A stretch of DNA of 64,000 nt from Castanea sativa. Taxonomy: Eukaryota > Streptophyta > Magnoliopsida > Fagales > Fagaceae. The stretch covers positions 1,155,501 through 1,219,500 of the forward strand of contig NC_134016.1 in assembly GCF_040712315.1 (NCBI RefSeq), written 5' to 3'. This document shows, piece by piece, positions 58,832 to 64,000 of this stretch. The notes beneath the pieces are model-generated. The model did not search any database, had not been told where the DNA came from, and saw only the letters and a program-made list of their open reading frames with translations. The position numbers and the translations under genes are program-made. Positions within the stretch are counted from its first letter, which is position 1. Each line of letters starts with the position of its first letter.

Positions 58832-59326
58832 ATGGAGAGAATGGTTACTAGAATGAGCTTTACAAAAATTAATCAGGCGACTGGCAATTTCAACACACAC
58901 AATGTCTTTGGATTGGGAAAGATTGGGATGATGTACAAGGCAGTGATTCCAAATTGTTGGCCTCTTGCGGTTAAGAGGTTAATTAATTGTCCATCTTATG
59001 AGACAAAATTCCTATCTGAGCTATCAGCTTTGCATATATTGAGACACGATAACCTGGTTCCCTTCTTGGGATACTACAGCGAACAAAATGAGAAACTTCT
59101 GGTATACAAATATATATTGCATGGCAACCTTTATGATTGGCTACATGTAGAAGAAGGAGAACACAACGATAAGAGCTTGAATGGCCTTCAAGGACTAAAA
59201 TTGCGATCGTGATAGCAAGAGGCCTACCATGGCTTCACTATAAGTATGATTTTCGAGTGGCCCATCTCAACTTGGGTTCAAACTCTATCTTATCAGATAA
59301 GAATTTTGAGCCCAAGATATCAATTT

Positions 59327-59358
<32 letters not shown>

Positions 59359-59954
59359 TATCAAGTTCTGGTGGGGTGATGTTCACAAATTAAAATGTCA
59401 TTGACACAAGCAATAGCTCTTTTGTAGACAGTGGGGTATGGGAGTTGGGTTTTGTTAAAAAGGATGTCTATGACTTTGGAATTTTGCTTCTTGAGCTAAT
59501 TACAAGGAAGGAACCCATTGAAATTGACAGCTTTTCATACGATTTTAATGGGAGTTTGTTTGATTGGATAACTAACCTTTTGAGCAATTCATCAGATATT
59601 TACAGTGTTACTGATAATTCTCTAATTAGCAGAGGATTTGATGGTGAAATCTTTTAGTTACTAAGAATTGCAAGTGCCTGTCTTAACCCCTTCCCTAGAC
59701 AAAGGCCAACAATGCTTGAATTGTACAATACAATAAGTACTTTTGGGGAGAGAGATGGCATCACAAATGACTCTGAGATATTGATGCAACCTGAAATTGC
59801 TATTGCAAGTAGCTCAAGTGAAATCAATACAATAAGTACTTATGGGGAGAGATATGGCATCACAAATGGCTCTAAAATATTGATGCAATCTGAAATTGCT
59901 ATTGCAAGTAGCTTAAATGAAATCGTTGAGGAAGAAATTGCACAGACCCATTGA
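58832..59954 (+). pseudogene. BIR1-like copy B, exon 2 (pseudokinase)
   Basis: Starts MERMVTRMSFTKINQATGNF and codes the N-lobe intact: GLGKIGMMYKA, the lysine in LAVKRL, and the hinge region LVPFLGYYSEQNEKLLVYKY that copy A has lost. A one-base deletion near 59175 shifts the frame. The C-lobe continues elsewhere (FRVAHLNLGSNSI: HLN for HRD). A T13-G21 tract (59324-59357) replaces the DFG region. The APE-less VWELGFVKKDVYDFG follows, and a TAG at about 59655 replaces a Gln. The tail carries a 99-bp in-frame duplication (units 59727 and 59826) ending before a stop at 59952-59954. Dead. Confidence 0.8.
59324..59357. repeat. T13-G21 homopolymer tract in the kinase exon
   Basis: Thirteen T followed by twenty-one G interrupt the C-lobe where copy A reads the DFG-equivalent region. 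It may be real slippage or an assembly artefact. Confidence 0.9.
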
Positions 59955-60084
59955 AGCATGGCATACAAAGTGTAGCTTTCACATTTGGAAATATATGCAA
60001 CATATTTGTTGTCCCAAACGTTATTTGGGTTACGTTTTCTTAATGTAATTTTTTCTGCCCCTCACTGTCTTTTGTTATCTTTAG
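59955..60084. other. 3' flank of copy B
   Basis: Related to the flank of copy A (21780-21900); probably the old 3' UTR. Confidence 0.5.
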
Positions 60085-60445
60085 TACCTGTTTGTATTCA
60101 GATTATTGCGTCCACATTTTGCTCAAAACGCGTTTCACCCTTTTTTTTTTTTTTCCCCTGGACAGCTCTTTTTGCACTGTTCATTGTCCATGAACAGTGC
60201 AAAAGGCTTATGAACAGTGCCAAGCTGGCGTTTCATGCCTTTCTTTTTTTTTTTTTTCTTTTTCTTTTAGCCGTGATTTTGACTTTTCTGCACACCAGTG
60301 GGTCCCGTGCACTGTTTACGGGACCCACAAACCTCACTTTTCAACAATTTTTTTTTAAAAATGGGTCTCACGGTATTATTCATACATTTAAAAATGATTT
60401 TGTTACAATATTTTCAGTTTTCAATTTTTACTAGTATCCAAACGG
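60085..60445. repeat. hAT-like MITE
   Basis: The left end has AGTACCTGTTTGTATTCAG, and the right end read inward has AGTCCGTTTGGATACTAG. Inside are inverted repeats with GCACTGTTCA and TGAACAGTGC, and GGGTCCCGTGCACTG with GGGACCCAC. Such TTTGGAT-ended elements are frequent in woody dicots. The 8-bp duplications do not match exactly. Confidence 0.6.
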
Positions 60446-60465
60446 ACTCTTATCCCCTGAAATAA

Positions 60466-60466
<1 letters not shown>

Positions 60467-60500
<34 letters not shown>
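60467..60500. repeat. TA microsatellite
   Basis: Seventeen TA units. Confidence 0.9.
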
Positions 60501-60502
<2 letters not shown>

Positions 60503-61059
60503 GATTCTAGAGGTTTTGGAGCCACTACAGTGGGAAGGGGAAACCGGACATTTGTTGAGGTTACAAAGAGAGACTAGCTGTATAAATGTTTTGCAAGTAG
60601 ACTTTTGTAATTGGTTCTTCCAGTGAATTTTCTATGCAATTAGATACTAGAATGGTTTTTCTTTGAAGGAATTTTCCATTGGTTCTCCATTTACTAAAAC
60701 GTTGTGCTTGGTTATTGTTTATTGCTTTGTGCACGGGATACAACTTAAAAAGAAAAGAAAATTATCTTCTTGTGTATGGAATTCCTAATAAATTTGTGTG
60801 ATCTATCAATAAATCCGCTATATTATTATTTGAGGTGAAAATAGAATTTTTCATTTGGTATTAAATAAGATTTTTTTAAACATTATAAAATCACAAAAAG
60901 GATTTGAACATAAAGTCCCTTTTCAATAAACTTAACTCTGCCTTCGAAGTTCTGTTGATTAAAAACTTTGTGGATAAATACGAATAGGAACAAAAGAAAA
61001 CAATTGCACAAAACCAACAGTCCTTTCAGTGTATGCACTCACACAAGTTTTGGACAACA
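60501..61059. other. spacer
   Basis: No gene or repeat recognised. Confidence 0.45.
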
Positions 61060-61280
61060 TTAATTTGACAGCATTGTTTATTGACATCGTGTTCCATGCC
61101 CTCGAGTCACAACTAGCGTTCTGGACGGTGTAATGACTTAGAAAATTAGACTCAGCAACCACTTTTGGAAAATTACGTATCTAGTAGTTTAGAGTTTAGA
61201 CTTTGGCTTCAATTTTTATATATTCTTTGAAGCTCCAAGAATTAATGGAAATGATCTATTTTCCAATCTACAATGGCCAT
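61060..61280 (+). pseudogene. orphan BIR1-like promoter fragment
   Basis: TTTATTGACATCGTG, ATGACTTAGAAAATTAGACT and TGGAAATGATCTATTTTCCA match the upstream regions of copies A (5850-6100) and Z (3650-3905). No coding part follows. Confidence 0.55.
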
Positions 61281-61939
61281 TATACATGTGCTCTAGGCCT
61301 TTTTTTTTCAGTTTTTAATGCCAAACAGCCCAAGGCAGGGTGTATCTAATGGACTGCTTTTTTGGGTCGAAAGCCTTGAATGAGACTTTCTGAATTCAGC
61401 TCACTCTATCCTTATTTAGCCCGAAGTACCCAAAAAAAAAAAAAAAGAAAAAAAAAAAAGACCAAAAGCTTTGAGTTTCACAAACGATTCGGATAGGTTT
61501 CGGAATGTGATCTTACTATCAAAGCTTCTAGCTGTAATAGTTTTTGCATTTGCACATGATTTGGTGATTTCTCTAATGACCAGTACGTACAGTACTACTC
61601 CATCATCCACAGTTTTTCAAAAACAACTCCACCGACACCGTCCAATATAATCTCATAGACTCGTATCTTCTTTGTTCCCATTTCCCATCAAAGCAACCAA
61701 AGAAAACCGGGTCCATCTGAACAACTACGTTAGACTGATATCTTCCCCTTTTTCCTTTGCGCTTTTGAAAATCGAGCATAACGAAATGATTTTTCTTATT
61801 GGATTTGAGATATATTTATTTTTAACTATAAAATATAAGACAAATATCGCTTATAACTTTATTTAATATTTTGTTATTAGATGTAAATCTTGTAACTATA
61901 AAATATATGACAAAGATTGGTTATAACTTCATTTAATAA
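61281..61939. other. spacer
   Basis: No gene recognised; A-runs near 61430-61460. Confidence 0.45.
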
Positions 61940-62220
61940 TTTTTTTTATTAAACATGAATTTTAACAAATTTACAAGTCAAAGATTAATAGTTATTTTAT
62001 CAATTAAATGTTTAAATTTTAATATTTTACAATTTAAAATTATGCATAAAAATAGGTTTATAGATTACATAGTAAATAAAATCTGATTGACATGTGTGTT
62101 AAGAATAGAAAGAAAAATGCAATTTAATAGTTAAAATTTTAAAATATGTAATTGTGTTAATATTTTAGTAAGAATTATAGTCAATGATTACAAACTAGTT
62201 TATAACTAACCTTTGTCCTA
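61940..62220 (-). repeat. dispersed repeat, minus copy of the 345-bp family
   Basis: Minus-strand order of elements (ATTTTAAAATATG, a GTTAAGAATAG string, GATTGACATG) follows the unit at 16926-18825. Diverged. Confidence 0.4.
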
Positions 62221-62319
62221 GAATATATCGGTAGCCATCTGTTTTAAGTTTAGGTTGATGTCCAATTCTAAAATCCAAACTTGACATTTAAAATTAAATT
62301 GGAGTCTTAAAAGGCTAAC

Positions 62320-62840
62320 CATAAACAGCAGCTTGGTCCAACACACATGACTGCTCTTCAGAAAACAGAACAAATCTAGACGTAGTTGTATTCGCTTTTT
62401 AGGATTGTGGCCAACATTGACTTAGTAATTGACTGTTTGTCAGAAGAAAATATCGTTTTAGCCTTTTAGGTAATCTAATGAATAATAATTTTTCATTATA
62501 GAGTTTATCATATGGCGTTCGGTTTTGATGATTGTGCTCTTCATCATCAGACTAAAATACTAATCAGTTTTTTGTATAGGCGAGAATTGAATCTCAAATT
62601 TCTTATTCAACCATAAGGTTTTATCAATTATGCTAATTAAAACCCACCAAATGAGTAATAATTGACGTCTAAATTGACTCTTTGTTAGAAAAAATAAAAA
62701 GTTGGGGTAACAAAACAAAACAAAAAAAAGGTTGTAGCTTTTTCATGGCCAAAAGAAAACGAAAACACGCATGTTCTTCTCGGAAAATGCAAGGAACCAC
62801 CCTTTTCTTGTTCTTATTTTATACCCAAGATTAACATACT
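62320..62840 (+). pseudogene. orphan copy D-like upstream fragment
   Basis: GATTGTGGCCAACATTGACTT with TTGTCAGAAGAAAATATCG resembles 36672-36725, upstream of copy D. A CTCGGAAAATGCAAGGAACC string near 62780 resembles 36755-36770, but 300 unrelated bases lie between. No LRR follows. Confidence 0.35.
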
Positions 62841-63429
62841 GAATATTTTGCTAAATTAATATTTCAATAAAAAATAATAGTTTAGGGTTTCGATTGTGCT
62901 GGATCTCTATTAATTTAATATTTTGGGGCATTCTTGAACATGAAAAAAAAGCAAAACAGGCACATGTTTTTCTTTTTTTAAAAATAGTTATCATTTTACA
63001 TTCTTAGCAAATTTAAAAATTAAAAAAAAAATTGGGGTATTTTCTTTCTTTAATAGAGGCCTTAAAATCTTCATAAAAAAATGGGGACAAATTGGGGGCC
63101 TAAGTTGCCTAGGGTTTAAGCGAGCACTACCCAAACCTGATATGATTCGTAACCTGATAAACCTGACTTGAATCTAACTTGACCTGACTTGTTTCTAGGT
63201 CTACTTTGCATATTTGCTTGCACTGGCAGCTCCACGTTAGAGCCAAAGTAGTCACAAGACCACCCTGTCCTGGAAAAAAAATTATTATATATAAAATTTA
63301 AAAAATTTATGATTTTTTTACCCTTAAAAGAATGTGTGACCACCCTAAATTTTTATAAGCTCAATATAATTAAACTTTGGACAAAGTTTAGCAACAAATT
63401 AACTTGGTTAGATTACATATTTTTTTTCT
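62841..63429. other. spacer
   Basis: No gene. The stretch 63120-63200 has repeated AACCTGA and GACCTGA strings, similar in style to the repeat in polygalacturonase intron 1. Confidence 0.4.
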
Positions 63430-63720
63430 TATATCTTTCATGCTTGCAAAACTTCAAGAAGATCAAAGATCAAAGATTAATAGCTTATGTTATCAATCAA
63501 ATGTTTAAATTTCTAGTTTTTGTAGTCTAAAATTATACGCAAAAAATAAGTTTATGGATCAAATAATAAATAACATCCGATTGACATAAAATTTGACATG
63601 TGTTTTAAGAACATTCAATTCAATGATTAGATTTTCAAAATATGTAGCTATGTTAATTTGTTTAGTGAAAGTTGTAGTCTTAGGCTATAACTAAGTTTGT
63701 AGTCAAATTTTGTCCTCAAA
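63430..63720 (-). repeat. dispersed repeat, minus copy of the 345-bp family
   Basis: Contains TTAGATTTTCAAAATATG, TTTTAAGAACATTCAATTCA and CCGATTGACATAAAATTTGA in the minus-strand order of the unit at 16926-18825. Confidence 0.5.
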
Positions 63721-64000
63721 CTTTGTTCCCCTTAACAATATATTGAGCCCTTACAAACAAAAAGAAAAATCGAATAAAATTTTTATTTAACTAAAATTTT
63801 GAAAAAGATGTAACTTGCAGCATTGATAATGAGATTATCATGCAAACGATTTCAAAATAAAAAAATTCGTAGAAGAAAATTGTAAAGTTTCTTCTTCTTT
63901 TTTGCTTTTATTTTTTGTTGTTGTCAATATGTAAATTTATCTTTTTATTAGATTTTTTTAATTTAAGTTTCTTCATGAACACCTTGAAAAAATTTCCTGA
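63721..64000. other. spacer to the end of the window
   Basis: No gene seen; AT-rich. Confidence 0.45.

Noticed and set aside
62580..62645. Another tRNA-derived-looking stretch (GAATTGAATCTCAAATTTC)
   Set aside because: Too diverged and incomplete to call a tRNA or SINE.

Overview
This window is nuclear DNA of a dicot plant, probably a woody one. It is AT-rich, has GT-AG introns, and is dominated by plant transposons: three CACTA families, Tat-lineage Ty3/gypsy LTR elements, a LINE, PIF/Harbinger-type and hAT-type MITEs, and solo LTRs. The repeat styles remind me of Fagales, but that is recall and not a measured assignment.

Only one gene looks intact: a four-exon glycosyl hydrolase 28 polygalacturonase (29894-33541, + strand, 392 residues). 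It has good splice sites and a secretion signal. The first of its conserved catalytic motifs reads NTN instead of NTD, so its activity is in doubt.

The rest of the genic content is a decayed tandem cluster of receptor-like genes related to BIR1 (leucine-rich-repeat ectodomain plus pseudokinase), all on the + strand. The remnants are Z (3620-4121, promoter and signal peptide only), A (LRR exon 6205-7069 and kinase exon 20794-21779), C (about 33985-36110, LRR only), D (36957-37426 plus 47506-47996, LRR and membrane segment), B (LRR exon 56482-57356 and kinase exon 58832-59954), and two orphan promoter-like pieces (61060-61280 and 62320-62840). Every copy carries nonsense changes, frameshifts, deletions or insertions. 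A, B and Z form one subfamily; C and D form another.

Transposons have landed inside these genes. The intron of A grew to about 13.7 kb through an LTR element (7900-11168, duplicated site ATAAA) and a CACTA element (11947-19219, duplicated site TGT). Copy C was cut by a MITE (34065-35085, TTA) and a solo LTR (35272-36039, TCAAT). Copy D was cut in its LRR exon by a 10,079-bp CACTA element (37427-47505, GAG) that still carries recognisable but broken TNPD-like and TNPA-like genes. The intron of B holds a solo LTR (57451-58307, AAATA).

Other regions: a CACTA remnant with two TnpA exons (1764-2356); a 5'-truncated LINE on the minus strand (23138-26343); a Tat-type LTR element fragment in reverse orientation (48559 to about 53310) with an antisense gene of about 1.7 kb and a satellite-like array; and a retroposed RNase H fragment (54570-55370) with an internal in-frame duplication. 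The most unusual pattern is that three tandem arrays of different period in two Tat-type elements all keep the same 12-bp palindromic core, in the same orientation relative to the element.
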